From positions 1,339,302 through 1,403,301 of the forward strand of contig JAFDZP010000002.1 of NCBI GenBank assembly GCA_018266835.1: DNA of 64,000 bases. Reading direction: 5' to 3'. The stretch's first letter is position 1. Each line of letters starts with the position of its first letter. Made by a program: the position numbers and the translations under genes. The stretch comes from Bacteroidota bacterium. GTDB taxonomy: Bacteria > Bacteroidota > Ignavibacteria > Tepidaquicellales > Tepidaquicellaceae. The notes below the pieces were generated by a model. That model was not told the DNA's origin and did no database searches. It saw only the letters and a list, made by a program, of their open reading frames with translations. Positions 1 to 9,070 of this stretch are shown piece by piece.

Positions 1-1
1 A

Positions 2-730
2 ACAAATAAAATCTGGTGCGGAGATGTAGGTAACAATGTTGCTGAAGAAATTGACATCATCGAAAGCAGCATTAACTACGGATGGAAAATAATGGAAGGG
101 TTTGAATGTTTTGACCCTGCGCAAAATTGTGATACAACGGGACTGAGAAAACCGGTATTGCAATATCTTCATTCGGAAGGTGAGGCAAGCTCAATCATAG
201 GAGGATTTATTTACAGAGGCAGCAAGCTTCCGCAGCTATACGGAAAATATATTTTCAGTGATTTTGTTTCGGGAGAGATATGGAAATTAAATTATGACGG
301 AGTAACTCCCGCAACAAAAACTCTGCTCTGGAATACAAACTTTTCAGTTTCAAATATCGGACAAGATAAAAACAACGAGCTTTATTTCTGCAATTATACA
401 AGCGGAAAAATTTATCAGCTGGTTGATACAACCGTCGGGATAAATCTTAACAGCAATATAATCCCTGAATCGACTCAGCTTTTTCAGAATTATCCTAATC
501 CCTTTAATCCCGTTACAAAAATAAATTTTGCTTTAGCAAAAAATTCGTTTGTGAAATTATCGGTTTATGATTTACGGGGAAAAGAAGTTCAGAATCTTAT
601 CAGTGAAAACATTTCTGCCGGAGATTATTCTTATTCATTCAATGGAATGAACTTAACCTCCGGAATTTATTTTTACAGATTGGAAACCGAAGGAAGGAGT
701 TTTACGAAGAGAATGGTATTGGTGAAGTAG
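2..730 (+). CDS. PQQ-dependent sugar dehydrogenase-like beta-propeller, C-terminal part, T9SS-exported (5' truncated)
   Basis: The reading frame is open from base 2, so the gene starts left of the window and the first in-window ATG (92) is internal. The visible part matches the last blades of glucose/sorbosone dehydrogenase-type propellers: GDVG-x5-EEID, NYGW-x3-EGF and a GGFIYRG segment. It aligns blade for blade with the complete paralogue at 11365-12834. The end is a T9SS C-terminal signal (NYPNPFNP, then SGIYFY, basic tail). It is probably a secreted or surface enzyme or carbohydrate-binding propeller. Whether it binds PQQ or calcium cannot be judged from this fragment. The fold and export signal are clear, the catalytic activity is inferred. 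Confidence 0.85.
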   Translation, partial: TNKIWCGDVGNNVAEEIDIIESSINYGWKIMEGFECFDPAQNCDTTGLRKPVLQYLHSEGEASSIIGGFIYRGSKLPQLYGKYIFSDFVSGEIWKLNYDGVTPATKTLLWNTNFSVSNIGQDKNNELYFCNYTSGKIYQLVDTTVGINLNSNIIPESTQLFQNYPNPFNPVTKINFALAKNSFVKLSVYDLRGKEVQNLISENISAGDYSYSFNGMNLTSGIYFYRLETEGRSFTKRMVLVK

Positions 731-831
731 GAAATTTATGATTTTACAAATATTATGTTAGTTTCTGACTAACTGTTAGTCTCTCCTCCAACTATTTTTA
801 CAAACTTCCGTAAGATAACATAGGGCTTATT

Positions 832-2094
832 ATGAAAGAAGTAAAAGAAGTTGTAATTGTAGGCGCAGGATTCGGAGGTTTGCAGGCTGTAAAAAAACTT
901 GCAAAACACAATGAACTGAATATAACACTTATTGACCGCGCCAATCACCACCTTTTCCAGCCGCTGCTTTACCAGGTAGCAACTGCCGTTTTATCTCCCG
1001 CAGATATAGCAATTCCATCAAGATCATTAATCGACGGTTACGAAAACGTTACAGTAATAATGTCTAACGTAACGCACATTGATAAAGAGAAACGCATTAT
1101 CTTTTTCAATGACCGCGCACTTAAGTATGACTATCTCATTCTTGCAATGGGAGCGAAGACAAGTTACTTCGGGCACAATGACTGGGAAAAATATACAGTC
1201 GGATTAAAAAATCTTACTGATGCGCTGAAGGTAAGAAAAAAAATTCTCTTCTCGTTTGAAGATGCAGAGAACTATCCCGAGAACGCCGAGAAGCTTTTGA
1301 AATATATTATTATCGGCGGCGGACCTACGGGTGTAGAGCTCGCCGGCTCGATTGCTGAACTCTCTCACAACATCATAAAAAAAGATTTCAGAAAAATTGA
1401 TACATCGAAAGCGGAAGTCACTCTGATAGAAGGCGGACCTCGGCTGCTTGCATCGTTCGATGCGGGTCTCTCTGAATATGCCAGAAAAAGTCTTGAAGAG
1501 CGCGGAGTGAAAGTTTATCTGAATACACGTGTAAATAATATAGAAGAAGGAAAAGTTTTTACCGAAGGCAAAGAGTTTGATGCAGGCACAATCATCTGGG
1601 CTGCAGGTGTAGAGGCAGTGCCATTTACAAAAACGCTTGGAGTGCCGATTGACAGAGCAGGAAGAGTAATTGTAAATCAGTATTGCTCGCTTGATGAATA
1701 TCCTGAAATTTTTGTTATAGGTGATATGGCTGCTTATACTCAGGCAGGTCATCTTCTTCCGGGAGTATCTCCCGTTGCAATGCAGCAGGGAAGATACGTT
1801 GCCAAGACAATTGTTAACGATATAAATAAAAAAGAAAGAAAACCATTTCATTACATTGATAAAGGTTCGATGGCAACTATAGGAAGAAAGGATGCTGTTG
1901 CTGAAATTGGCAAGCTGCGATATAAAGGATTTTTCGGATGGCTCTCATGGCTTGGGCTGCACATATTTTATCTTGTAGGATTTAAAAATAAAATATCTAT
2001 TCTGCTTACGTGGATGTGGAGCTACCTTACATTCGGCGCAGGGGCACGTGTAATACAATCTCCGATAGATGTAAAAGATAATGAAGTATATTGA
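832..2094 (+). CDS. ndh: Type II NADH:quinone oxidoreductase (NDH-2)
   Basis: Single-subunit, non-proton-pumping FAD enzyme that passes electrons from NADH to quinone at the inner face of the cytoplasmic membrane. The 420 residues have the usual length. An N-terminal FAD dinucleotide fold is present (GAGFGG, residues 11-16), followed by the family block HLFQPLLYQVAT (40-51), a second NADH-binding fold (GGGPTGVEL, 162-170), the FAD-contacting GDMAA (297-301) and the quinone-site AMQQG (316-320). The C-terminal tail (about 365-400) is hydrophobic and amphipathic, as in membrane-attached NDH-2. The gene stands alone. With the cbb3 oxidase at 15-24 kb it would give a simple NADH-quinone entry to respiration. 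Confidence 0.93.
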   Translation: MKEVKEVVIVGAGFGGLQAVKKLAKHNELNITLIDRANHHLFQPLLYQVATAVLSPADIAIPSRSLIDGYENVTVIMSNVTHIDKEKRIIFFNDRALKYDYLILAMGAKTSYFGHNDWEKYTVGLKNLTDALKVRKKILFSFEDAENYPENAEKLLKYIIIGGGPTGVELAGSIAELSHNIIKKDFRKIDTSKAEVTLIEGGPRLLASFDAGLSEYARKSLEERGVKVYLNTRVNNIEEGKVFTEGKEFDAGTIIWAAGVEAVPFTKTLGVPIDRAGRVIVNQYCSLDEYPEIFVIGDMAAYTQAGHLLPGVSPVAMQQGRYVAKTIVNDINKKERKPFHYIDKGSMATIGRKDAVAEIGKLRYKGFFGWLSWLGLHIFYLVGFKNKISILLTWMWSYLTFGAGARVIQSPIDVKDNEVY

Positions 2095-2120
2095 TAAGTA
2101 TATCAGCAAGTAAAAAGATT

Positions 2121-2148
2121 CCCTTAACCCCGGCGAAAGGGTTAAGGG
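2121..2148. terminator. Perfect 10-bp hairpin between convergent genes
   Basis: CCCTTAACCC (2121-2130) pairs exactly with GGGTTAAGGG (2139-2148) around an 8-base loop. It lies between the 3' ends of ndh and the convergent gene at 2160-2459. No long T run follows on either strand, so it is either a weak bidirectional terminator or one of the GC-rich palindromic repeats seen elsewhere in the window (4351, 5681, 17830). Confidence 0.5.
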
Positions 2149-2159
2149 CATAGGAGAAA

Positions 2160-2459
2160 TTAGATGGCTGGGTGAATTTGTTTTTTTATGTCTTTTATAA
2201 GCTGAGTTCTGTTTCCGCTGTTATTTTCATAGCGGACAAGATATTTCAGGTTTTTTACATTACTCTTTTTCAGAAAATTTCTCTTCTTTTCTGTTTTAAA
2301 CACTTCTTTAACGTTGGAAGTATCGCCTGCATTTAAAACTCTAAAAGGAGTCATTCCGAATGCATCACAAACTACCAGATACACACCCGGTTTACTTTCC
2401 AATTCATCAAAATTTAAAAATGGACCTTGAAATTTTTTGTTTAGAATAATTGGTTCCAT
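2160..2459 (-). CDS. Small protein with a GIY-YIG-like N-terminal region
   Basis: A 99-residue protein of unknown function. The segment KPGVYLVVCD (about residues 23-32), followed by LNAGDTSNVKE (about 43-53), has the spacing of the first two strands of a GIY-YIG fold (GVY, then a Y/L-x-G-D/E-[ST] turn). The canonical YVG is replaced by NAGD and the catalytic Arg/Glu pattern is not obvious. It may be a degenerate or non-nuclease member. The ATG start is the first of the frame and no partner gene is co-directional. The 294 bp upstream are very AT-rich and hold no recognisable gene. Confidence 0.6.
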   Translation of the reverse strand: MEPIILNKKFQGPFLNFDELESKPGVYLVVCDAFGMTPFRVLNAGDTSNVKEVFKTEKKRNFLKKSNVKNLKYLVRYENNSGNRTQLIKDIKKQIHPAI

Positions 2460-2753
2460 AGCTTTTTATTTTAATTTACCTCGTTGATACAAATTGCTAA
2501 AAAAATCTTATACACAAAAAGAAATTTTTTCGAGAAAATTGTTTGAGTATTTGACGAAGAATTAAAAAAAACATGTAAAAAACAGAGATTTCAATAAATA
2601 TTTCAACTTTTTTAAAAAAAGAAATTTTTACTAAAATTGTATTATATGATTTATTATTTTAGTGTTAATTAATGTATGAATAAGGGAGAAATTAAATGTT
2701 TGATAATAAACAAGATAATTTTTAAATTTCATTAGCTTTTTCCCTTAACGGCT

Positions 2754-4232
2754 ATGAAAAATTACCGGGCTTATTCATTAATATCAGTTTTTACACCTGA
2801 TGAACTTAATCTTTTCGAAAGTTTTCTGAAAAGCCCGTACCTTAATACACGCCAGAAACCACTGCAGCTTTTCCAGATAATCTCAAAAAACATTTCAAAA
2901 TCGGAAACTCCTTTAACAAAGCAAAAAGTGTTTGAGATTCTCTATAAGGATAAGAAGTTCAATTCTAATACTTTCAATGATTTAATGTCGCAGCTTCACA
3001 AGCTTGTGGAAGATTTTTTATACATTAACGGCATAAGGAACGATAAACGGAAAAAAGAAATATTTCTTCTAAAAAAATATCTTCAGAACGGATATCATTT
3101 TCATTTTGAAAATAAACATAAGCAGCTTGAAAAGCTTTCGGAGAGTGATAAAATTTTTGAACCTTCCTTTTTTCAGGACCTTGTACAGATAGCTACCACT
3201 GATCTAACCTTTTTTTTCTTCCACAATACTTTCAAAAAAGTTGATGATTTTTTTGAAGTTCAAAAAAAGCTTATGAATATAACAGTGCAGAGAACTACAG
3301 GGTATATGATGGAGCTGGCAACGGAGTATCTCAACACTGTTGCAATGAACACCTCTTTGGATAAAAAGATAGAAAACGACTACAAAAAAATAATACGGCA
3401 CATTTTTAATTCTAACCTGATGGAGCCGCTAAAATCCTACAGCAAGTACAACCACATTATTGATATATACGGAAAAATGATAAAAGCCTATATGCATCCC
3501 GATAATTATAATCACTATTTTAAGTATAAGGCAGCTTTACAAAAAAACAAAAGTAAATTAACCTTTATTGAAATACTGGACCACTACGGGAAGTTAGTTG
3601 TCTTTTGCACGTTACGCATAAACCTGAATAAGTACGATGAGAAAATGCGTGAGGAGCTTAAGCAGCTGACACTGGAAATAATACAGGATAAATATTATAA
3701 AAGACCCGATATTAATCTTTTCCCTTTTAACATGTACAGAATTTTTTTGAATAATCTTTTTACGCTAAAAGACGAACAATCCATACGGTATATGATAGCA
3801 GAATGTGTCCCTTCTCTCGAAGAAAAGTACCAGCCTTCTTTAAAAAATTTATCAGAGGCTTATAGTTATTTTCTTGAAAAAGATTATCTGAGTGCATTAT
3901 CTCACCTTGAGAAGGTTAATCGTGAATCTTTCCAGATGAATTCGGAAATGAAAACGCTTTATATTAAAATTCATTATTATCTGAAAAATACGGAGCAGAT
4001 TTTAAGTCTCGCGGAAACTCATACAAAGTTTCTGATGGCTAATAAAATTATTCTGAAAGATGCCCGCGCTATGGAACTGGCTTTTTTGAAATCAATACGT
4101 CACATTGTAATTGCAGAAAATCAGGGAAGAAAGAAAAGAATTATGGAAATAAATGAATCACTTCAGAAAAATTTCGACATTACAAACAGAGACTGGCTGC
4201 TGGAAATAACAGAGGAGTATCTGAATAAATAA
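2754..4232 (+). CDS. Conserved hypothetical alpha-helical protein, 492 aa
   Basis: I do not recognise a named family. The protein has no signal peptide or membrane segment and is rich in Lys, Glu, Leu, Tyr and Phe, with a pattern of successive amphipathic helices along its whole length, suggesting a cytoplasmic helical-repeat scaffold. The N-terminus (YSLISVFTPDELNLFESFL, residues 6-24) reads like a helical domain start. The gene is monocistronic, with an intrinsic terminator just downstream (4262-4300). Base composition matches its neighbours, so there is no sign of recent transfer. Function unknown. Confidence 0.75.
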   Translation: MKNYRAYSLISVFTPDELNLFESFLKSPYLNTRQKPLQLFQIISKNISKSETPLTKQKVFEILYKDKKFNSNTFNDLMSQLHKLVEDFLYINGIRNDKRKKEIFLLKKYLQNGYHFHFENKHKQLEKLSESDKIFEPSFFQDLVQIATTDLTFFFFHNTFKKVDDFFEVQKKLMNITVQRTTGYMMELATEYLNTVAMNTSLDKKIENDYKKIIRHIFNSNLMEPLKSYSKYNHIIDIYGKMIKAYMHPDNYNHYFKYKAALQKNKSKLTFIEILDHYGKLVVFCTLRINLNKYDEKMREELKQLTLEIIQDKYYKRPDINLFPFNMYRIFLNNLFTLKDEQSIRYMIAECVPSLEEKYQPSLKNLSEAYSYFLEKDYLSALSHLEKVNRESFQMNSEMKTLYIKIHYYLKNTEQILSLAETHTKFLMANKIILKDARAMELAFLKSIRHIVIAENQGRKKRIMEINESLQKNFDITNRDWLLEITEEYLNK

Positions 4233-4261
4233 AGTGATTAAAAATTTTGCATACAAAAAAT

Positions 4262-4300
4262 CCCGCTGCTCAAAATTCGAACAGCGGGATTTTCTTTTTT
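4262..4300 (+). terminator. Intrinsic terminator after the 492-aa gene
   Basis: CCCGCTG (4262-4268) pairs with CAGCGGG (4282-4288), followed by a T-rich run (4290-4300). It lies 30 bases after the stop codon of the gene ending at 4232. Confidence 0.8.
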
Positions 4301-4350
4301 CATCTTTATAACGGAGGTGAATTATTACAACTTGTTCCGCTCCTTTTTTC

Positions 4351-4407
4351 TTAGTCCCAAACCCCTGTTTGGGACTAAGAGCTTTCCCAAACAAGGGTTT
4401 GGGAAAG
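4351..4407. repeat. Two adjacent perfect palindromes (REP-like)
   Basis: TTAGTCCCAAAC (4351-4362) pairs with 4367-4378. Directly after it, CTTTCCCAAAC (4382-4392) pairs with 4397-4407. The two hairpins share a CCCAAAC/GTTTGGG core and lie in the convergent gap between the genes ending at 4232 and 4421. They may act as a terminator for the leftward gene, but the tandem layout resembles a dispersed palindromic repeat unit. Confidence 0.65.
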
Positions 4408-4420
4408 AGAATATCTTTTT

Positions 4421-5662
4421 TTATTTTACAAGAAGCATTTTATTTGTAATTACACTGCCTGAAGTTCTTAACGAATAATAATAAACTCCCGAAGATAAAT
4501 TCGCTGCATTGAACTTCACACTATAAGAACCCGTTCCCATTTTTTCATTTACTAAATTCGCAACTTCTCTTCCCTGCATATCATAAACTTTCAATGATAC
4601 AAAATCCGATTTTGAAATATCAAACTTAATATTTGTTTCCGGGTTAAACGGATTCGGATAATTCTGATACAAATTAAAATGCACCGGCTCGCCAAGATTG
4701 TTAATTCCTGTCGGAGTATATTGCGTAACGGGTTCGCTGATAGTTACATGTCCGCCGCCGGGACCTGTATTGCCTGCTGTAACAACTCCGTAATATGTGC
4801 TGCCTATTAAGTATGGATACTCAGGATTTCCAAGCGAATCAATTGTTAAGTAGTAAGCATAAATTCCAGAAGGGTATTCGGGTGTGACTGAAAATCTTCC
4901 GTTGTGAACATCAAGGTCGCCGCCTGTGTATGGTTCCCAGTCCTCATAAAAACATCCCAGTGGATATGTTGAGTTGATTGCAGGTCCGTATTGTGCAGCT
5001 GTTAAAACTGTTCCGTCAGGTAATGTTGTTCTTGTTGTTATGTTTCTTTTTCTGTAACCGCTTTTCATTCTGCGTATTCCGCCTGTGCCGTTTACATTTG
5101 AGTAAGCATATGAACCGTAGATTGGGTAACCGTCAAACATATATCCTACTAATGGTGAGTGCTGGCTTGAGTTGCCCGAGTAAAGTCTTGTCATGTTTAT
5201 ATGATAATGATATGCACCGCCGGGTGCAGGGTGTCCGCCCGATGTATCGAATCCTGTGCCTTCAAAGTAATATGCGTTTCTGTGCCAGATGTTTAAATTG
5301 TTATAGGACATTGCGTCACCTGCATTGAATGCAACTACTCCGTTTTTGAATACTCCGATCTGTCCGCCGCCAACAGTTGTAAGTGTGCCTGTATTTGGAA
5401 CCGGGAATCTTGTAATTTTAAATGACCAGCTTTGATTGGTCGGTACATTAGGATTCATTGCCCAGGGACCGATTGTATAAGACGGTATTCCCGAGGCTTT
5501 CACATAAACATAATTGGCTGAGTAAAAAACCTGCTGCACATCTGCAGGAAGATTGTTGTAGCCGACTGCTCCTGTAGTGTTTTGCTTCCATGTTGAAAGC
5601 TCCGGCTGCGGGTAAGCAACTGAAACTATCAGAAATAAAAGAGCTAAAATTGTTTTCTTCAT
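4421..5662 (-). CDS. YHYH-domain secreted protein with T9SS signal
   Basis: A 413-residue protein with an N-terminal signal peptide (about 1-18). A YHYH domain follows: GGAYHYHIN at residues 148-156 carries the name-giving motif, and GYMFDGYPIYG nearby is also typical of the family. The end is a T9SS C-terminal signal beginning with NYPNPFNP near residue 336. YHYH proteins are extracellular and of poorly defined function; histidine-rich motifs suggest metal binding, but that is inference. The upstream region carries palindromes at 5681-5745. It is transcribed alone. Confidence 0.85.
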   Translation of the reverse strand: MKKTILALLFLIVSVAYPQPELSTWKQNTTGAVGYNNLPADVQQVFYSANYVYVKASGIPSYTIGPWAMNPNVPTNQSWSFKITRFPVPNTGTLTTVGGGQIGVFKNGVVAFNAGDAMSYNNLNIWHRNAYYFEGTGFDTSGGHPAPGGAYHYHINMTRLYSGNSSQHSPLVGYMFDGYPIYGSYAYSNVNGTGGIRRMKSGYRKRNITTRTTLPDGTVLTAAQYGPAINSTYPLGCFYEDWEPYTGGDLDVHNGRFSVTPEYPSGIYAYYLTIDSLGNPEYPYLIGSTYYGVVTAGNTGPGGGHVTISEPVTQYTPTGINNLGEPVHFNLYQNYPNPFNPETNIKFDISKSDFVSLKVYDMQGREVANLVNEKMGTGSYSVKFNAANLSSGVYYYSLRTSGSVITNKMLLVK

Positions 5663-5680
5663 AGATTTGGGATTAATGGA

Positions 5681-5745
5681 CTTTCCGCGAAGCGGAAGGT
5701 CCCGGTTCTCATTACGAATCCGCCGCGGCGGACTGCTTCGTAATG
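5681..5745. repeat. GC-rich double hairpin (REP-like)
   Basis: First hairpin: CTTTCCGC (5681-5688) with GCGGAAGG (5692-5699), one mismatch at the base. Second: CATTACGAA (5710-5718) with TTCGTAATG (5737-5745), enclosing the self-complementary CCGCCGCGGCGG (5720-5731). The high GC content stands out from the AT-rich surroundings. It sits between two leftward genes, so it may also terminate transcription from 5781-6194. Confidence 0.6.
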
Positions 5746-5780
5746 TTAGATGATATTTTCATAAAAAACTTGCGTGAAAA

Positions 5781-6194
5781 TTATTGCTTCTTAAAACTTT
5801 CTAAAAACTTCGCATTTTCTTCATTAAGAGTAACAGCTACAAGTTTACTGTTGTATGTATAGGCAATATGTCTCAGCTCGGGTTCTGTATTGAATGCAAA
5901 GCTGTATATAAGCGTGCTGTCTTTATAAAAATTCATAGCGCCTGATGATGCGCAGTAAATATATGGGAACGGCTCTGAGTTCAGCAGTGCCTTCAGCTGC
6001 AGCATCTTGTTCATATCTTTTATAGGAACCGTTTTGATTATCATTTTTGAAGTCGAATCAAAATCCATCTTGAACATAATATTCATGTTGTTCGCCTGCG
6101 AGAGATCGGGAATAGATGCATTCTCTTTTTTACTTCCGCATGAGCAAAAAAATATGGCTATAAATAAGAGATATATTATTTGTTTTATTCTCAT
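5781..6194 (-). CDS. Small lipoprotein of unknown function
   Basis: A 137-residue protein. The N-terminus is a lipoprotein signal: basic MRIKQ, hydrophobic IIYLLFIAIFF, then CSCGS, where Cys17 or Cys19 would be lipidated. The remainder is a small globular domain with no family I recognise. It is divergent from the lipoprotein gene at 6300, with a roughly 105-bp AT-rich promoter region between them. It is likely anchored in the outer or inner membrane facing the periplasm. Confidence 0.75.
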   Translation of the reverse strand: MRIKQIIYLLFIAIFFCSCGSKKENASIPDLSQANNMNIMFKMDFDSTSKMIIKTVPIKDMNKMLQLKALLNSEPFPYIYCASSGAMNFYKDSTLIYSFAFNTEPELRHIAYTYNSKLVAVTLNEENAKFLESFKKQ

Positions 6195-6299
6195 TATATC
6201 TTTAGGCTTAAATCTTTAGACGCAAAAAAGTTGAATTTCTTGTTGTCTCAATTTGAATTAAATTCTATTAATTAAATAAACTATAAAAAGCCCCATTTA

Positions 6300-7061
6300 A
6301 TGAAAAAATTTTACTTATTAATTCTGGCAGCATCGTTTACAATATTTCTTAGTTCATGCGGGAAAAAAGATGACGTAAAACCAACAACCGAAACCAAGAA
6401 AGAAGAACAAACAAAGAATACAACTAAAGAACCCGAAACAAAAAACGAAAAAGCTCCCGAGGCTAACGGACAAAATACAGGTAAGATTGAAATCTTAAAA
6501 TTCGATAAGAAAGATATCCCTTCAGGCGCAAAATACCAGGGTAAAGTTGTCGGCGGCGCACGATGGAAAGATTCTAACGGTGAAAACCTACTTATCATCA
6601 CTGAATCAGAAATTCAGAACTCAAAAACAAAAGACGGTGAAGCTGTTATAACTAAAGACTTGTTCGCTTACAATTATATTATAAAAGCAGGAGAGAGCCC
6701 GATACTCTGGCAGATAAATGATTTTGTAAAGGACTGTCCGCTTGACCTGGCTTTAAATTACAATCCGAACTCATTAACTGTTACAGATATAGATGAGAAC
6801 GCAATTGCAGAAACAACTTTTTTATATAGATTATCCTGCAAGGGCGATGTTAGTCCCGACGATTTAAAGCTCATTATGCATCAGGGAAAAGATAAATATG
6901 CATTAAGAGGCACAACGGAAATAAAATACAAAGCTAACGGCAAAGTTACTAAAGAAGGCGGTGATTATAAAGTCGATGCATCATTTGATAAAGCTCCGAA
7001 AGAATTTCTTGATTACGCAAAGAAACAATGGGAGAAATTTAAAACTCAGGAATTGAATTAA
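6300..7061 (+). CDS. Lipoprotein with charged linker, DUF3298-like region possible
   Basis: A 253-residue protein. The lipoprotein signal ends SSCGKK (Cys20). Residues about 24-60 form a low-complexity Lys/Glu/Thr linker, typical of a tether from the membrane. The C-terminal 190 residues form a globular domain (GARWKDSNGENLLIITESE, about 81-99) with a core that might be beta-rich. I do not recognise the family firmly. It starts 20 bases before the M1 peptidase gene in the same direction, so the two are probably co-transcribed. Confidence 0.72.
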   Translation: MKKFYLLILAASFTIFLSSCGKKDDVKPTTETKKEEQTKNTTKEPETKNEKAPEANGQNTGKIEILKFDKKDIPSGAKYQGKVVGGARWKDSNGENLLIITESEIQNSKTKDGEAVITKDLFAYNYIIKAGESPILWQINDFVKDCPLDLALNYNPNSLTVTDIDENAIAETTFLYRLSCKGDVSPDDLKLIMHQGKDKYALRGTTEIKYKANGKVTKEGGDYKVDASFDKAPKEFLDYAKKQWEKFKTQELN

Positions 7062-7081
7062 ACTGAATTTAATTATTCAAT

Positions 7082-9070
7082 GTGAAAAAAATATTTACAA
7101 TAATATTTTTTGTTTACTCTCTGAGCTTATTTGCGCAAGTAAGTCCGGATAACGGCGTAAATATTTTTCCGCGGATTTCTGATATTGAAAAAAGAAATTT
7201 TCGTTTACATAATAATGATAATGTCTTAGTCGATTATAAAGGCGATACGACCATCAATGTAATTTATTATAAGCTTGATTTAGCTGTGCAAACTGCGCCG
7301 AATTTATTAATTGGAAAAGTTACCATTAATAGCACAGTTGCAAATCCAACTATCAATTCTTTATTTTACGATTTAAGCAATGTTCTCGCCGTTGATTCAA
7401 TTTCATCAACGGCAGGGACTATCAGTTATACACATACCAATGATGTAATTAACATAAATCTTCCCCGAATATTTAATCATAATGAATTAATTTCTGCAAC
7501 TATTTATTATCACGGAGTTCCTGATCCCAGCGGATTCGGAAGTTTCGTATTCAGCACACATAGCGGCACGGATATTATATGGTCGCTAAGTGAGCCCTTC
7601 GGCGCAGCTGACTGGTTTCCCTGTAAAAATGTTCCCTCGGATAAAGCTGACTCCAGCGACGTATGGCTTACCTGCTCTGAAAATTTTACTGCAGTATCCA
7701 ACGGACTATTAAAGCAGACAATAAATAACGGAAACGGAACAAAGACTTTTAAATGGCATAACTCATATCCGATATCCAATTATTTAATTTCTCTTGCCAT
7801 CACAAATTACTCTCAGTACGATTTATACTTTAAATATTCCCCGACGGACTCAATGCCGTTTAATAATTTTATTTATCCTCAGCATCTTGCTACACTAAAA
7901 CCGCAGCTTGATAAAACTATCGGTATGCTCGAATTTTATTCTGCTACTTACGGACTGTATCCTTTCATAAAAGAAAAATACGGACATGCAGAATTCGGAG
8001 AGCTTGGCGGCATGGAACATCAGACTTGTACATCAATGGGATACTGGAGCGATGACATTATTGCTCACGAACTTACTCATCAGTGGTTCGGAGATAAAAT
8101 AACCTGCAAAGACTGGCATCACATCTGGCTTAACGAAGGCTTTGCAACTTACGGAGAAGCCCTATATGAAGAGCACACAAGCGGAAAACTCGGCTACAAC
8201 AGTTTTATGTTAACTACTATGAACAATGCGAAGCTGGCGCAGGGAAGTATTTATGTGCAGAACGTTGAAAGCGTTCCGGAAATTTTCAGCGCTAACAGAA
8301 CATATGCTAAAGGCGGCGCAGTTCTTCACATGCTAAGAAATATCATAGGAGATTCATTATATTTTACAGGAATAAAAAGATATGTTGCAGATACATTACT
8401 CGCTTATAAAAATGCTGTCACTGAAGATTTCCAGAGAAATATGGAAGCAGCGAGCGGACGGAATCTATCCTATTTTTTCAGTGAGTGGATTTACGGTGAG
8501 AATTATCCTCACTACAATGTCAGCATGAATTCATCAGACGCAGGAAACGGATTTTATAATACAACTGTAAAGATAGAGCAGACTGTGAATACTAATCCTG
8601 CTTTCTTTACAATGCCGGTTGATATAAAATTATTTTTTGATGAAGGTGATACAACCTTCACGGTACTAAATAATGCGCAGGTACAGAACTATACATTTGC
8701 CACAAAAAAGAAAACAAGCACTTTTAAAATAGACCCTGACAGAAAAATTTTATGCAGAATAACGGGTGATGAGCCGGTGATTCCTGTAAATTATTCGCTT
8801 TCCCAGAACTATCCGAATCCTTTCAATCCATCCACTACAATTGTATATCAGATTTACAGAACATCTGATGTTCAGCTAACAGTTTATAACATACTCGGAC
8901 AGGAAATAAAAAATTATTCTTTCACAAATCAAAAAGACGGCAAATATAAAATCGTTTTTGATTCCTTCGGTCTATCCTCAGGAACATATTTTTATAAACT
9001 GGTTGCATCAGATATACAATCAGGTGAAGTTTTGTTTACAGATTCCAAAGCTATGCAACTTGTGAAATAA
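7082..9070 (+). CDS. M1-family zinc aminopeptidase with T9SS signal
   Basis: A 662-residue secreted metallopeptidase that removes N-terminal residues from peptides outside the cell. A signal peptide spans about residues 1-18 (GTG start). The M1 hallmarks are present: GGMEH (309-313) for substrate N-terminus binding, and HELTH (329-333) with Glu352 in WLNEGFATY, giving the HExxH-x18-E zinc site. A later Tyr (RTYAKGG region) is the probable transition-state tyrosine. The end is a T9SS signal with NYPNPFNP. The gene abuts the convergent gene at 9071 with no gap. It is probably co-transcribed with the lipoprotein upstream. Confidence 0.93.
   Translation: MKKIFTIIFFVYSLSLFAQVSPDNGVNIFPRISDIEKRNFRLHNNDNVLVDYKGDTTINVIYYKLDLAVQTAPNLLIGKVTINSTVANPTINSLFYDLSNVLAVDSISSTAGTISYTHTNDVININLPRIFNHNELISATIYYHGVPDPSGFGSFVFSTHSGTDIIWSLSEPFGAADWFPCKNVPSDKADSSDVWLTCSENFTAVSNGLLKQTINNGNGTKTFKWHNSYPISNYLISLAITNYSQYDLYFKYSPTDSMPFNNFIYPQHLATLKPQLDKTIGMLEFYSATYGLYPFIKEKYGHAEFGELGGMEHQTCTSMGYWSDDIIAHELTHQWFGDKITCKDWHHIWLNEGFATYGEALYEEHTSGKLGYNSFMLTTMNNAKLAQGSIYVQNVESVPEIFSANRTYAKGGAVLHMLRNIIGDSLYFTGIKRYVADTLLAYKNAVTEDFQRNMEAASGRNLSYFFSEWIYGENYPHYNVSMNSSDAGNGFYNTTVKIEQTVNTNPAFFTMPVDIKLFFDEGDTTFTVLNNAQVQNYTFATKKKTSTFKIDPDRKILCRITGDEPVIPVNYSLSQNYPNPFNPSTTIVYQIYRTSDVQLTVYNILGQEIKNYSFTNQKDGKYKIVFDSFGLSSGTYFYKLVASDIQSGEVLFTDSKAMQLVK

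Noticed and set aside
1204-1851. Long minus-strand open frame inside ndh
   Set aside because: It lies wholly within a well-supported gene in another frame and encodes a protein rich in Cys, Phe and Ser without family features.
2696-2725. Nine-residue frame MFDNKQDNF with an upstream AAGGGAGAA
   Set aside because: Too short to support as a peptide; the region is AT-rich and such frames are expected by chance.
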